DNA of 19,931 nt, taken from positions 1-19,931 of the forward strand of contig CAZFCK010000074.1 in the NCBI GenBank assembly GCA_964517355.1, given 5' to 3'. The first letter of the stretch is position 1, and every line of letters begins with the position of its first letter. Position numbers and translations under genes: made by a program. This document shows positions 6,227 through 13,104 of the stretch, in pieces. The notes below the pieces were generated by a model, which saw nothing but the letters and a program-made list of their open reading frames with translations, was not told the origin of the DNA and did no database searches. Origin of the DNA: CAZFCK01 sp964517355. GTDB lineage: Bacteria > Desulfobacterota > Desulfovibrionia > Desulfovibrionales > Desulfovibrionaceae.

Positions 6227-6841
6227 TCACCCTTCCACGCCCCAAACGTTGTGCATGCGTCCCTTGACGGGCCAAACGGAATAACGCTGCGAAATTTCGG
6301 AGATGCCGAGCACGCCGTTAAACAAATACATGTACCAGGCGCTTTGATCGTCCAGTTTGCTGCTGGACCAGTAATACAAGGAACTCACGCCCACAAAGGG
6401 ATCGCCCTCGCTCCACTTGCCGGTGCCCATGGCGTTGGAGAGGGCCGGGTTGAAGTATTCGATCATGGGCAAGGTCATTATCTCGCGGATGGTGGGCAAC
6501 CGCCAATCACCAGGGGCGGAGCCGTCGCGCAGCTCAAAGCCGTCGCACGTGTGCCCCCCGTGCAATTCCGCGGCTATATCCATGGATTCGTCCCAGGTGC
6601 GGGTGCCGAAACAATTGGCGTGCTTGAGCCAGGTCAATCCGGTGCGTGAATCCGTCACCGTGCCGTCGCCATTGTCAGTGAAACGCGCCTGTTGCAACGA
6701 CACCTCGGGCTGTTGCAACGCCGTGTGCTGCAGCGCCTCGTGCATGGCCTCGCTGCCGCCGGCGCGCGACCAGGATCCGCCCCACATGGTCATGGCGAAC
6801 AATACCGGCAGCATGCAAACAGCGCAGAGTGCCCCCCTCAT
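6227..6841 (-). CDS. Exported DUF1566 (Lcl C-terminal-like) domain protein
   Basis: About 204 aa from the ATG at 6841. There is an N-terminal hydrophobic signal (about 3-22). The rest is one DUF1566/Lcl C-terminal domain with its usual landmarks: RFTDNGDGTVTDSRTGLTWL, then DWRLPTIREI, then YYWSSS, and finally the terminal strand SVWPVKG. Two cysteines in the domain may pair. The family is found in secreted or surface proteins and may bind ligands; no enzyme activity is established. A GTG at 6850 directly abuts the gpmA stop codon (TAGGTG) and would add three residues. I prefer the ATG at 6841 because AGG lies 8 nt upstream of it, whereas the GTG has no ribosome-binding site. It is evidently co-transcribed with gpmA. 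Confidence 0.8.
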   Translation of the reverse strand: MRGALCAVCMLPVLFAMTMWGGSWSRAGGSEAMHEALQHTALQQPEVSLQQARFTDNGDGTVTDSRTGLTWLKHANCFGTRTWDESMDIAAELHGGHTCDGFELRDGSAPGDWRLPTIREIMTLPMIEYFNPALSNAMGTGKWSEGDPFVGVSSLYYWSSSKLDDQSAWYMYLFNGVLGISEISQRYSVWPVKGRMHNVWGVEG

Positions 6842-6850
6842 TGCCGGCAC

Positions 6851-7597
6851 CTATTTGCGGGAGGCCTGTTCCGCCACGGCCTTGGCCTTTGCGGCGATTT
6901 CCCGCGGATCGCCCAAATACTCGGAACGGATAGGCTGCAGGTTCGCGTCCAGTTGGTAGACGAGGGGCACGCCTGTGGGGATATTCAACTTGGATACGGC
7001 TTCGTCGCTCATCCGATCGAGGTATTTCACAATGGCGCGCAGGCTGTTGCCGTGCGCGGAAACAAGCACGCGCTTGCCGCTTTTGATGGCCGGCGCAAGT
7101 GCGTCGTGCCAAAAGGGCATCACCCGCGCCACGGTGCTTTTCAAGCTTTCGCACACAGGCAGCTCATCCGGGGCCACTTCGGCGTAGCGGCGCTCATGCC
7201 CCGGATACCGGGGGTCTTCCCTCTCCAAAGGCGGGGGCGGCGTATCGTAACTCCGACGCCAGACGAACACCTGCTCATCGCCGTACTTCGCGGCCGTCTC
7301 CGCTTTGTTCAAGCCCTGCAGCGCGCCGTAATGCCGCTCATTGAGCCGCCAGGTCTTCACCACGGGCAACCACATGAGATCCATGACATCAAGCACGATG
7401 TCCAGGGTTTTCACCGCGCGGCGCAGATAAGAGGTGTAGCCGATATCGAAATCATACCCGGCCTCGCGCAACATTTTGGCGCCGTCATACGCTTCCCGGC
7501 GCCCCTGCTCGGTCAGGTCCACGTCCGTCCACCCCGTGAACCGGTTTTCCAAATTCCAGGCGCTCTGTCCATGACGAATGAACACTACGGTATACAT
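6851..7597 (-). CDS. gpmA: 2,3-bisphosphoglycerate-dependent phosphoglycerate mutase
   Basis: The 248-aa product interconverts 3- and 2-phosphoglycerate in glycolysis and gluconeogenesis in the cytoplasm. The family signature VVFIRHGQSAWNLENRFTGW starts at residue 4, with catalytic His9 and Arg8. RLNERHYGALQGLNK (84-98) carries the acid Glu87, and VSAHGNSLRAIV has the second active-site His182. Length and residue spacing match the approximately 250-aa dPGM family closely. A longer frame from a TTG at 7669 would add 24 unconserved residues, so the ATG at 7597 with GAGG upstream is the start. The stop codon TAG is immediately followed by the next gene region, implying an operon with the DUF1566 gene. 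Confidence 0.95.
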   Translation of the reverse strand: MYTVVFIRHGQSAWNLENRFTGWTDVDLTEQGRREAYDGAKMLREAGYDFDIGYTSYLRRAVKTLDIVLDVMDLMWLPVVKTWRLNERHYGALQGLNKAETAAKYGDEQVFVWRRSYDTPPPPLEREDPRYPGHERRYAEVAPDELPVCESLKSTVARVMPFWHDALAPAIKSGKRVLVSAHGNSLRAIVKYLDRMSDEAVSKLNIPTGVPLVYQLDANLQPIRSEYLGDPREIAAKAKAVAEQASRK

Positions 7598-7667
7598 GAA
7601 AAAAACCTCGCATCGCAGGCCGGAGGCCGTTTTTCGAACCTGTTTCGGGAAAGGGCAAAAAGCCGGC

Positions 7668-7715
7668 AAAAAAGAACGCGAGGATGACCTCTTTATAATG
7701 GAGTTTCACCCTCGC
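7668..7715 (-). terminator. Rho-independent terminator of thiC
   Basis: On the minus strand GCGAGG and CCTCGC (7715-7710 and 7683-7678) pair. Inner complementary pieces (TGA/TCA and CTC/GAG) extend the stem. A T-run follows (TTCTTTTTT ending at 7668), 13 nt or more past the thiC stop codon. This separates thiC from gpmA. Confidence 0.7.
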
Positions 7716-7727
7716 ACCTCTTTCAAT

Positions 7728-9023
7728 CTATTTCAATGTCTCTTCTTCCAGCATGCGGATAGCGCAAAACTTGCCGCACATGGCGCATTCGCGTTCTCCC
7801 GCGTGCCCTTCGCGACGTTTCTTCACAAGGTCGGGGTCCAGCGCCAGCCCGGCCATGGCCTGCCAGTCCAACTCCTTTCGCGCTTTGGATATCTCCAGGT
7901 TGCGCCTGACAGCTGCAGGACGCCCCAACGCGACTTCCGCGCCGTGGGCGGCAATGCGCGAGGCCATAACGCCCTGGCGCACGTCATCCACGTCCGGCAG
8001 GGTCAAATGTTCCGCCGGCGTAAGGTAGCACAAGAAATCCGCCCCGTTTTGCGCGGCTATGGCGCCGCCGATGGCTCCGGCGATATGGTCGTAACCCGGC
8101 GCGGCGTCCGTAACCAGAGGACCGAGCACATACAACGGCGCACCGTAGCACAAACGTTTCATGGTCTGTATCTGCCCGGCCACCAGATGAAGCGGCACGT
8201 GCCCCGGCCCCTCGATCATGGCTTGCACGCCCTGCTCCCGTGCCCGGCGCGCGCATTCGGCCAGGACCGCCACTTCTTCCCACTGGGCGGCGTCTCCGGC
8301 GTCCGCGCCCGCGCCCGGCCGCAAACCGTCGCCCAGACTCAAGGTCACGTTGTGCGCGGCGCAAATCTCCATTATCTCTTCATAATGCTCAAGCAGCGGG
8401 TTCTCACGGTCATGCTTGCGCATCCAACGCGCCAGAATGGAGCCGCCGCGCGAAACAATGCCCATAAGCCTGCCCCCCTGCGCAAAGGGACGGCCGGCCA
8501 GGGTCGCGGCACTGCGCGTCACGCCCACGTGCAGGGTCATGAAATCCACGCCCTGCTCAGCCTGGCGCCAGATTTCCTCGATAAGCTCCTTGGGTTCGAA
8601 ATCCGCGGGGTCCTGCCCCGCTTCCACCCGCTTCTGCGCCATGGAATAGATGGGCACCGTGCCAAGAGGCAAAGGGCAGGAATCAAGCATGGCTTGACGT
8701 ATGGCGTCCAAATCGCCCGCCGTGGAAAGATCCATGACCGTATCCGCGCCCGCGTCCATGGCGGCCTGGAGCTTTTCCATTTCCATGGGCACGCTCTTCA
8801 TAAGCGGCGATGTCCCGATATTGGCATTGATCTTGATCGATGCCGGCTGCCCCACCACGGTGGGGCGAACATTCTTATGTGCGGGGTTGGCGAGCAACAC
8901 CATGGTTCCCTGGATCAACCCCTGTCGCAATTGTTCTTGATCCAGTCCTTCAACGGCCGAAAGCGCGGCGCTGTGCTTGGCGATAAGACTCTGCAATACG
9001 CCGGGAAAATGGGATGTTGACAT
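7728..9023 (-). CDS. thiC: Phosphomethylpyrimidine synthase ThiC (short form)
   Basis: The 431-aa product makes the HMP-phosphate pyrimidine of thiamine from aminoimidazole ribotide, using a radical-SAM [4Fe-4S] cluster. Family landmarks include VGQPASIKINANIGTS (57-72), DTVMDLSTAGD, the YSMAQKR region, GVDFMTLHVGVTR, LSLGDGLRPG and MIEGPGHVPL. The C-terminal cluster motif is C413-x2-C416-x3-C420 (CAMCGKFC). That is one residue shorter between the second and third Cys than the CxxCx4C I know from the long enterobacterial form. The length fits the short ThiC class found in many anaerobes, which lacks the extra N-terminal domain. I find no TPP riboswitch signature upstream. It is followed by its own terminator and is not in a visible thi operon. 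Confidence 0.95.
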   Translation of the reverse strand: MSTSHFPGVLQSLIAKHSAALSAVEGLDQEQLRQGLIQGTMVLLANPAHKNVRPTVVGQPASIKINANIGTSPLMKSVPMEMEKLQAAMDAGADTVMDLSTAGDLDAIRQAMLDSCPLPLGTVPIYSMAQKRVEAGQDPADFEPKELIEEIWRQAEQGVDFMTLHVGVTRSAATLAGRPFAQGGRLMGIVSRGGSILARWMRKHDRENPLLEHYEEIMEICAAHNVTLSLGDGLRPGAGADAGDAAQWEEVAVLAECARRAREQGVQAMIEGPGHVPLHLVAGQIQTMKRLCYGAPLYVLGPLVTDAAPGYDHIAGAIGGAIAAQNGADFLCYLTPAEHLTLPDVDDVRQGVMASRIAAHGAEVALGRPAAVRRNLEISKARKELDWQAMAGLALDPDLVKKRREGHAGERECAMCGKFCAIRMLEEETLK

Positions 9024-9095
9024 AATCGTGCAGTTTCCTTCAATTTAAACGATAAATGTAGCAACCGGCCCTTGCGTGCGGGCCAGCCTATGCTT

Positions 9096-9124
9096 AAAGT
9101 ACATCCATCTATGCCTCGTTTCAA
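9096..9124 (-). promoter_or_regulatory. Candidate thiC promoter
   Basis: On the minus strand TTGAAA (9124-9119), a 17-nt spacer and TACTTT (9101-9096) give a plausible sigma-70 promoter, leaving a leader of about 65 nt. The leader contains a small stem, GGCCC/GGGCC (9084-9067), but no CTGAGA-type TPP riboswitch motif. Confidence 0.4.
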
Positions 9125-9195
9125 TAGACCCTTCATAAACACAGAAACGCAACAAGGCCAGGATGTTTTTTACCCGTCAACCTCCTTTTTTGCAC

Positions 9196-9224
9196 TTGCA
9201 ATGTCCGGCGACCTGGGCTATTAA
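9196..9224 (+). promoter_or_regulatory. Promoter of the rpmE-DUF1385-prfA block
   Basis: TTGCAA (9196-9201) is followed after exactly 17 nt by TATTAA (9219-9224), about 42 nt before the rpmE start codon. Both hexamers are good sigma-70 matches, and no other promoter is obvious before the operon. Confidence 0.6.
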
Positions 9225-9266
9225 ATTTCTCTTTTTCCGATCTCACTATATATGGAGTACTTCACA

Positions 9267-9485
9267 ATGAAAGAAAATCTGCACCCCAAAACGTTCAAGG
9301 CAAAATTCCGCTGCGCCTGCGGCTTCGAAGCTGAAATCCTTTCCACAAAGGGCGAACTCGTTGAAGTGGAAATCTGCTCCAATTGCCATCCCTTTTTCAC
9401 AGGCAAGCAGCGCTTCGTGGACACCGCCGGCCGTATCGACCGTTTTCGCAAGAAGTACGCAAAGTTCGACAAGAAGTCCGCTTAA
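9267..9485 (+). CDS. rpmE: 50S ribosomal protein bL31
   Basis: The 72-aa product begins MKENLHPKTF, the typical bL31 N-terminus. It has the zinc-ribbon cysteines C16-x-C18 and C37-x2-C40 (the zinc-binding C+ form) and the conserved HPFFTGKQRFVDTAGRIDRF. It is a component of the large ribosomal subunit at the subunit interface. An upstream in-frame ATG (9252) would add five residues, but GGAG at 9254-9257 overlaps that start and serves 9267 instead. It is the first gene of a block with the DUF1385 gene (31 bp later) and prfA. Confidence 0.97.
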   Translation: MKENLHPKTFKAKFRCACGFEAEILSTKGELVEVEICSNCHPFFTGKQRFVDTAGRIDRFRKKYAKFDKKSA

Positions 9486-9516
9486 TCTGTTACGGCCACG
9501 CGCCAGAGGAGCATCC

Positions 9517-10566
9517 GTGCCCAAAAGCAAGGCCCTCTCCAGTCTCAGGATGTTACGTTCCATCGCGCCCTTCCTCGCCGCCTCGCCTTCCGTCGGCGGC
9601 CAGGCCGTTATGGAGGGCGTTATGATGCGCAACCAGGATCGCATGGCCGTGGCGGTGCGCAAACCGGACGGCGCCATCCAGGTGGACGTGTGGCCATGGT
9701 TCAGCCTGGCCAAAACGCCCTGGATGCGAAAACCCTTTGTGCGCGGTTTTCCCGTGCTGCTGGAAACGTTGGTCAATGGCATCAAGGCGTTGAACCACTC
9801 GGCAAGTCTGGCGGTTGAGGACGACAGCGGCTCGGAACTCAAACCATGGCATCTGGCTCTGACCTTGGTGGTCTCCATAGGCCTGGCCCTGGGGCTTTTC
9901 GTGGTCGTTCCGCACCTCTTCTCTCTGGGCATGCAGGCCCTGGGCCTGGGCGGCGATGTGGAGGGCCTCAGTTTTCATATCTGGGATGGGTTTTTCAAGC
10001 TCGCCATCTTCCTCGGCTACATCGCTGCCATATCCTTTGTGCCCGACATCCGCCGCGTGTTCCAATACCACGGCGCGGAGCATAAGGTGGTCTGGAGTTT
10101 TGAAAAATTCGGTAAAACAGATCCTGCCCTCGCGCGCGGAGAAAGCAGATTGCACCCGCGTTGCGGCACCGCCTTTCTGCTGTTCGTGCTTTCCATTTCC
10201 ATTGTCGTCCACGCGGTGCTGGTGCCCGGTATTTTGGCGCTCTATGCGCCTTCCGGCTCAGTGGTCAAACACCTCTACATCCTGGCGGTCAAGTTGCTGC
10301 TCGTGATACCGATCAGCTGCCTGGCCTATGAAAGTATAAAATACGCGGGCAACCACAGCGGCAAGCTCTTTTGCAAGCTGTTCAACGGCCCCGGACTGAT
10401 GCTGCAACTGCTGACGACCAAAGAACCGGCCGACGACCAACTCGAAGTCGCCGCCGCGGCCCTGGAAGGCGCAATGGCTCCGGCCCCGGAGCACGCCGCC
10501 CGTTCAGGCTCCAGGCAACAGGCATCGCCCCAACCTTCTGCCGGCAACTTAGCCGGGGGAATATAG
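9517..10566 (+). CDS. DUF1385 (YqhQ-like) membrane protein
   Basis: 349 aa from the GTG at 9517, which has GAGGAG 5 nt upstream. The open frame runs further up but overlaps rpmE. Family hallmarks are SVGGQAVMEGVMMRNQDRM (25-43), VRGFPVLLETLVNGIKAL, FQYHGAEHKVVWSFE (182-196) and HPRCGTAFLLF (213-223). Hydrophobic segments lie at about 112-138, 160-176, 217-240 and 252-271, so this is a polytopic inner-membrane protein. The family is widely found beside prfA/rpmE in bacteria and its molecular role is not established to my knowledge. The C-terminal 45 residues are Ala/Pro/Gln-rich and probably disordered. Its stop codon TAG is immediately followed by the prfA ATG, so the two are translationally linked. 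Confidence 0.92.
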   Translation: MPKSKALSSLRMLRSIAPFLAASPSVGGQAVMEGVMMRNQDRMAVAVRKPDGAIQVDVWPWFSLAKTPWMRKPFVRGFPVLLETLVNGIKALNHSASLAVEDDSGSELKPWHLALTLVVSIGLALGLFVVVPHLFSLGMQALGLGGDVEGLSFHIWDGFFKLAIFLGYIAAISFVPDIRRVFQYHGAEHKVVWSFEKFGKTDPALARGESRLHPRCGTAFLLFVLSISIVVHAVLVPGILALYAPSGSVVKHLYILAVKLLLVIPISCLAYESIKYAGNHSGKLFCKLFNGPGLMLQLLTTKEPADDQLEVAAAALEGAMAPAPEHAARSGSRQQASPQPSAGNLAGGI

Positions 10567-11640
10567 ATGTTTTCAAAACTTGAAGAAATTGAACGCCGTT
10601 ATCTCGATCTCGAAAATCAACTCAGCCAGCCTGATGTTTTCAATGATCAAGAAAAATACCGCTCCCTGACCAAGGCCCACGCCGAGCTCAAGGAAATTGT
10701 GGATGTCTTTCGTCAATATAAGGATGCCTACAAGCAGCAGGAAGAAAGCAAGGAAATGCTGCACGACGCCGACCCCGACATCCGGGAAATGGCGGAAGAG
10801 GAACTGAAAAGCGCCAGGGAACAGCTGCCCGAACTCGAGCACCAGCTCAAACTCCTGCTGCTCCCCTCGGACCCCCTGGACGATAAGAACATCATCCTCG
10901 AAATCCGCGCGGGAACTGGGGGCGAAGAGGCCGCGCTCTTTGCCGCGGAACTCTACCGCATGTACATGCGCTATGCGGAATGCAACAACTGGCACGTGGA
11001 GGAAATGAGCCTGAGCGACACAGGCACGGGCGGATTCAAGGAAGTTATCGCCCTCATTTCCGGAAACCGCGTCTACAGCCGGCTGAAATACGAATCCGGC
11101 ACCCATCGCGTGCAGCGCGTGCCCACCACGGAAAGCCAGGGACGTATCCATACCTCAGCCGTCACCGTGGCTATCCTGCCCGAAGCGGAAGAAGTGGACG
11201 TTGAGCTGCGCAACGAGGACCTGCGCATAGACGTGTACCGCTCTTCAGGCCCCGGGGGGCAGAGCGTGAACACCACGGACTCGGCCGTGCGCGTCACGCA
11301 TATCCCCACGGGCTTGGTGGTCATTTGCCAGGACGAAAAATCGCAAATCAAGAACCGCGCCAAGGCCCTCAAGGTGTTGCGTTCCCGGCTCTTACAGATC
11401 GAACAGGACCGGCAAGCACAGGAGCAGGCCGACAACCGCCGCGCCCAGGTGGGCACCGGCGACCGCTCCGGACGCATCCGCACCTACAACTTCCCCCAAA
11501 GCCGCGTCACCGACCATCGCATAAACCTGACGCTCTATAAACTGGAGCAGGTGCTTGAAGGCGACCTTGACGAAATCATCGACGCCTTGATGACCCATTA
11601 CCAGACTGAGGCGCTCAAGCACCACGGCGGCGCACGCTAG
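10567..11640 (+). CDS. prfA: Peptide chain release factor 1
   Basis: The 357-aa product is a cytoplasmic RF1 that recognises UAA and UAG in the ribosomal A site and triggers peptide release. The codon-recognition tripeptide is PTT (186-188, in RVQRVPTTESQGR), a PxT motif. The catalytic GGQ is at 230-232 in SSGPGGQSVNTTDSAVR. Length and spacing match RF1 rather than RF2, which carries SPF. The start directly abuts the preceding stop (TAGATG) with GGGGGA just upstream. The stop codon TAG (11638-11640) is the first three bases of repeat copy C, so this RF1 gene ends on a UAG codon, which only RF1 can read. The Gln of GGQ is the substrate of PrmC, encoded next. Confidence 0.97.
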   Translation: MFSKLEEIERRYLDLENQLSQPDVFNDQEKYRSLTKAHAELKEIVDVFRQYKDAYKQQEESKEMLHDADPDIREMAEEELKSAREQLPELEHQLKLLLLPSDPLDDKNIILEIRAGTGGEEAALFAAELYRMYMRYAECNNWHVEEMSLSDTGTGGFKEVIALISGNRVYSRLKYESGTHRVQRVPTTESQGRIHTSAVTVAILPEAEEVDVELRNEDLRIDVYRSSGPGGQSVNTTDSAVRVTHIPTGLVVICQDEKSQIKNRAKALKVLRSRLLQIEQDRQAQEQADNRRAQVGTGDRSGRIRTYNFPQSRVTDHRINLTLYKLEQVLEGDLDEIIDALMTHYQTEALKHHGGAR

Positions 11641-11696
11641 CGCATTTTCGCCTTGAAACAAGGCTCTCCCCTGAAACAATCTCCATTGCTTCAGGG
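11638..11696 (+). repeat. Truncated, diverged copy C of the 105-bp repeat at the prfA stop codon
   Basis: It matches the first half of the 105-bp repeat: TA plus GCGCATTTT, the hairpin GCCTTG-AAA-CAAGGC, and the second hairpin. In that hairpin the arms have changed (CCCTGAAACAAT with ATTGCTTCAGGG) yet still pair at 11 of 12 positions. Beyond the hairpin the similarity stops, and the outer-stem 3' strand and the terminal long hairpin are missing. The GGG at its end is shared with the next hairpin (11694-11723). TAG 11638-11640 is the prfA stop codon. Confidence 0.8.
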
Positions 11697-11723
11697 AACG
11701 CCCCCGCCGGAGGGGGCGTTCCC
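11694..11723 (+). terminator. Perfect 12-bp hairpin after prfA (third intergenic family)
   Basis: GGGAACGCCCCC (11694-11705) and GGGGGCGTTCCC (11712-11723) pair perfectly around the loop GCCGGA. CCCTGGACCCG follows, a string also found in the GC-rich repeat at about 5282-5292. There is no U-tract, so it may act as an mRNA-stabilising or attenuating stem rather than a full terminator; prmC lies downstream in the same direction. Confidence 0.5.
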
Positions 11724-11788
11724 CCCTGGACCCGTGAATACTGTACTTTTAAGCATAAATACGCCAACAGGTTTTACCGGCTAAAATG

Positions 11789-11854
11789 TTTTGGAGATTC
11801 TTAAGAACCTTTTGCAAAAGGTTCTTAAGCCGACGGAGGCAAACCAATTTCAAC
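11789..11854 (+). repeat. Second palindromic repeat family, copy 1 (30-bp perfect palindrome)
   Basis: The core 11800-11829 is a perfect 30-bp palindrome, CTTAAGAACCTTTTG with its complement. Flanks TTTTGGAGA before and CCG..GGAGGCA after are shared, with scattered changes, with 13105-13166, so the repeat unit is about 60 bp. It lies between prfA and prmC, close to the prmC start. Confidence 0.75.
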
Positions 11855-11900
11855 GATAAACCATCCTGGAGATACGCGCCGCACGCCCCCCCCTCGCACC

Positions 11901-12779
11901 GTGGCCCGGGCTCTGGCCCTGGCCCGGCAACTTCTTGCACGCCGCGGGGTGGACAGCCCCGAACTCTCCGCGCAACTCCTCATGGGGGCGGTGCTCAATC
12001 TCGAACGCATTCATGTGCTCCTGGAACGGGGGCGCATCCTGAACCACGAACAGTGGCGCGGCTTTTGGAAACTGGTCGCCCGCCGCTCACTGGGCGAACC
12101 CGCCGCCTACATACTGGGGCGCAAAGAATTTTACGGACGCCCATTTGCCGTCAACCGCCACGTGCTCACACCCAGGCCGGAAACCGAGCACGTGGTGGAG
12201 GCCGTCCTCCAGCTCGCCCCCCGCGACAAGGCGCTCTATTTTGCCGATCTCGGTACGGGCAGCGGCATCCTGGCCGTAACGCTCGCCCTGGAACTGCCTC
12301 GCTCCAGGGGGCTGGCCCTGGATATCTGCCCCGGCGCTCTCGACACGGCGCGCCGCAACGCCGCAGCTCTGGGCGCCCTCGACCGCCTGCTTTTCGTCAA
12401 CGCCGATTTCGCCGCTCTCCCGCTGCGCCGCGGCGTCTTGGACATTCTCGTCTCCAATCCGCCCTACGTCGCCGCGGCGGCCTACGACCGGCTCAGCCCG
12501 GAAATAACGCGCTACGAACCCAAACAGGCGCTCGTGCCCTTGCAACGCCTGGGGGCAACCGGACTGGAAAGCATCGCGGCCATCCTGCCCGGAGCGTTCG
12601 CGGCCCTGCGCCCCGGCGGTTTGCTGCTCCTCGAGATAGGCAGCGATCAGGAACAGGCCATGCGTAAGCTTGTCGCCCCTCCGTGCTGGGAGAACACGCG
12701 CATCCTTCCGGATCTGGCCGGATTGCCGCGCGTGGTTGCGGCGCAACGCGCTGCCGCCCCGGATCAGGTCGTGTGCTAG
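11901..12779 (+). CDS. prmC: Peptide chain release factor N5-glutamine methyltransferase
   Basis: About 292 aa. PrmC methylates the glutamine of the GGQ motif in release factors using SAM. The SAM site DLGTGSGILAVTLAL is at 116-130 and the catalytic NPPY at 186-189, followed by the family's YDRLSPEITRYEPKQAL. GEPAAYILGRKEFYGRPF and VLTPRPETEHVVE are also typical. The start is uncertain. GTG 11901 is the first standard start codon in the frame and has no ribosome-binding site, and the frame stays open back to about 11829. Family members usually have a few more residues before this point, so a non-canonical or upstream start is possible. The TAG stop codon (12777-12779) is the left end of repeat copy D. 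It lies 260 bp after prfA, with three hairpins between. Confidence 0.93.
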   Translation: MARALALARQLLARRGVDSPELSAQLLMGAVLNLERIHVLLERGRILNHEQWRGFWKLVARRSLGEPAAYILGRKEFYGRPFAVNRHVLTPRPETEHVVEAVLQLAPRDKALYFADLGTGSGILAVTLALELPRSRGLALDICPGALDTARRNAAALGALDRLLFVNADFAALPLRRGVLDILVSNPPYVAAAAYDRLSPEITRYEPKQALVPLQRLGATGLESIAAILPGAFAALRPGGLLLLEIGSDQEQAMRKLVAPPCWENTRILPDLAGLPRVVAAQRAAAPDQVVC

Positions 12780-12881
12780 CGCATTTTCGCCTTGAAACAA
12801 GGCTCTCCCCTGAAACAATTTCCAATTGTTCCAGGGAAATGCATAAGAGCATCTAGCGCTTTTCAAGCGTGAGATGCTCTA
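12777..12881 (+). repeat. Intact copy D of the 105-bp structured repeat at the prmC stop codon
   Basis: It is identical to copy B (5374-5478) over 105 bp. It is flanked by TA at 12777-12778 and 12880-12881. The outer bases are C on the left and A on the right, so the inferred empty site is CTAA and the ancestral prmC stop codon would have been TAA. The element's first G turns TA into the present TAG stop codon. The predicted three-way junction and terminal hairpin are the same as in copy B. Confidence 0.9.
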
Positions 12882-12902
12882 AATTCGTGATGCAAAGAAA
12901 AT

Positions 12903-12942
12903 GCGAGAGGGGAAACCCTTTAAAAAGGGTTTCCCCTCTCGC
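12903..12942. terminator. Perfect 19-bp inverted repeat downstream of prmC
   Basis: GCGAGAGGGGAAACCCTTT (12903-12921), a 2-nt AA spacer and its exact complement (12924-12942) make a 40-bp near-continuous palindrome just after repeat copy D. It should form a very stable hairpin in RNA from either strand. There is no U-tract on either side, so the role as terminator of prmC is an inference. Confidence 0.55.
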
Positions 12943-13104
12943 GCTCTCACCTTCCTAAACTTCATGATTTTGCGAAGGTAAGCCCATCGTTTTCAGCGGT
13001 GGATCGTTAAAGCCGAAGCCGGTAAGCGGGGCGTTGCGCGCCTTATGGATGACGAAGGCAATGCTTATTATGTTCCATGACGACAAGTTCCACAAAATAA
13101 TAAA

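Noticed and set aside
7578..9020. 480-codon plus-strand open frame opposite thiC
   Set aside because: It is antisense to a fully conserved ThiC and its translation is His/Arg-rich without motifs.
9024..9266. Possible TPP riboswitch upstream of thiC
   Set aside because: Read on the minus strand, the leader lacks the CTGAGA and GGATAATGCCAG-type core motifs. The only structure I see is a small GGCCC/GGGCC stem.
11749..11940. Small 63-aa minus-strand frame between prfA and prmC
   Set aside because: Its LKNLLQKVLKNLQN stretch is a translation of the 30-bp palindrome, and it runs antisense into prmC.
11786..12667. Plus-strand open frame of 293 codons overlapping prmC
   Set aside because: It is Arg/Pro-rich and out of frame with the clearly conserved PrmC motifs; a shadow.
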